64,000 nucleotides of DNA, from the NCBI RefSeq assembly GCF_014109825.1, contig NZ_CP059576.1, positions 1,886,001-1,950,000 of the forward strand, written 5' to 3'. Positions 63,874 to 64,000 of this stretch are shown piece by piece (the stretch's first letter is position 1; every line of letters starts with the position of its first letter). Made by a program: the position numbers and the translations under genes. The stretch is from Legionella sp. PC997. GTDB lineage: Bacteria > Pseudomonadota > Gammaproteobacteria > Legionellales > Legionellaceae. The notes under the pieces were generated by a model. The model ran no database searches. It saw only the letters and a list, made by a program, of their open reading frames with translations, and was not told the origin of the DNA.

Positions 63874-64000
63874 GAATTACACCATTTACCTATTACAATT
63901 TGGGGATACTCATTGAGCGCTGATTATCTTTGAGCGATTTAACAGCGTTAATTTAAAACAGATCGACTTAAAAATGCAAATCAAATTTGTTTTATTTCTT

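Noticed and set aside
1-64000. tRNA, rRNA, CRISPR arrays, prophage or intact IS elements
   Set aside because: None was recognised on reading either strand; short divergent tRNAs cannot be fully excluded without a scan.

Overview
The window looks like chromosome of a Legionella species (or a close Legionellales relative). The DNA is AT-rich. It carries a pilBCD operon, PpsR, an HPF ribosome-hibernation factor fused to a cold-shock domain, a Pht-like MFS transporter and bifunctional MaoC-Pta plus AckA. Scattered among these are lone, mostly minus-strand genes for large or odd proteins with eukaryote-like or Legionella-restricted features, as expected of Dot/Icm effectors. Three of the effector-like genes share an upstream tandem TTAAT element resembling the Legionella PmrA box, each exactly 7 nt from a -10 hexamer. 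I saw no rRNA, tRNA, CRISPR array, prophage or intact insertion sequence.

Layout. 1-3.6 kb: secreted GH18 chitinase-like protein, PpsR, a small membrane protein and a Sel1-like protein. 3.7-10.4 kb: a C-A-T nonribosomal peptide synthetase module whose adenylation-domain code reads as Asn/Asp, followed on the same strand by an ATP-grasp ligase, an RpiB-like protein and an APC permease. 10.4-17 kb: an SH3b/NlpC-P60 cell-wall hydrolase split into two overlapping frames at an A8 run, a PBP4-type carboxypeptidase, a multi-domain GGDEF protein and an AIG2-like protein. 17-25 kb (minus strand): a hypothetical protein with a probable 5' frameshift, a Pht-like MFS transporter preceded by a 37-codon valine-rich leader, a coiled-coil protein, a DDAH-permease operon and a zinc alcohol dehydrogenase.

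25-28.5 kb: Hsp20, MaoC-Pta, AckA and a small membrane protein. 28.5-35.5 kb: three effector-like genes, a rhodanese and a polytopic membrane protein. 35.7-39 kb: WYL regulator, aldo/keto reductase, GyrI-like protein and SDR. 39-42 kb: a 956-residue CX5R (SidP-like) phosphatase candidate with an internal domain duplication. 42-53 kb: housekeeping genes (RlmM-like, HPF-CSD, fatty acid hydroxylase family, HAD phosphatase, pilD-pilC-pilB, methyltransferase, DUF1820, hypoxanthine phosphoribosyltransferase). 53-59 kb: a decayed SDR, then a duplicated 213-residue gene pair enclosing a relic of pepN, then pepN itself. 59-64 kb: a 2H-phosphoesterase-like protein, a GAF-cyclase with unusual purine-pocket residues, two papain-like proteins with His-before-Cys order, and YqhA.

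Most noteworthy: (i) the valine-rich leader, its alternative pairings and an anti-Shine-Dalgarno segment ahead of the MFS transporter, which together look like an undescribed attenuation switch; (ii) the Asn/Asp NRPS plus ATP-grasp locus; (iii) the overlapping SH3b/NlpC-P60 frames joined at an A8 slippery run; (iv) the effector genes sharing a PmrA-like box; (v) the duplicated gene pair with exchanged N-terminal segments around a pepN relic. Everything is read by eye; no database search was run.
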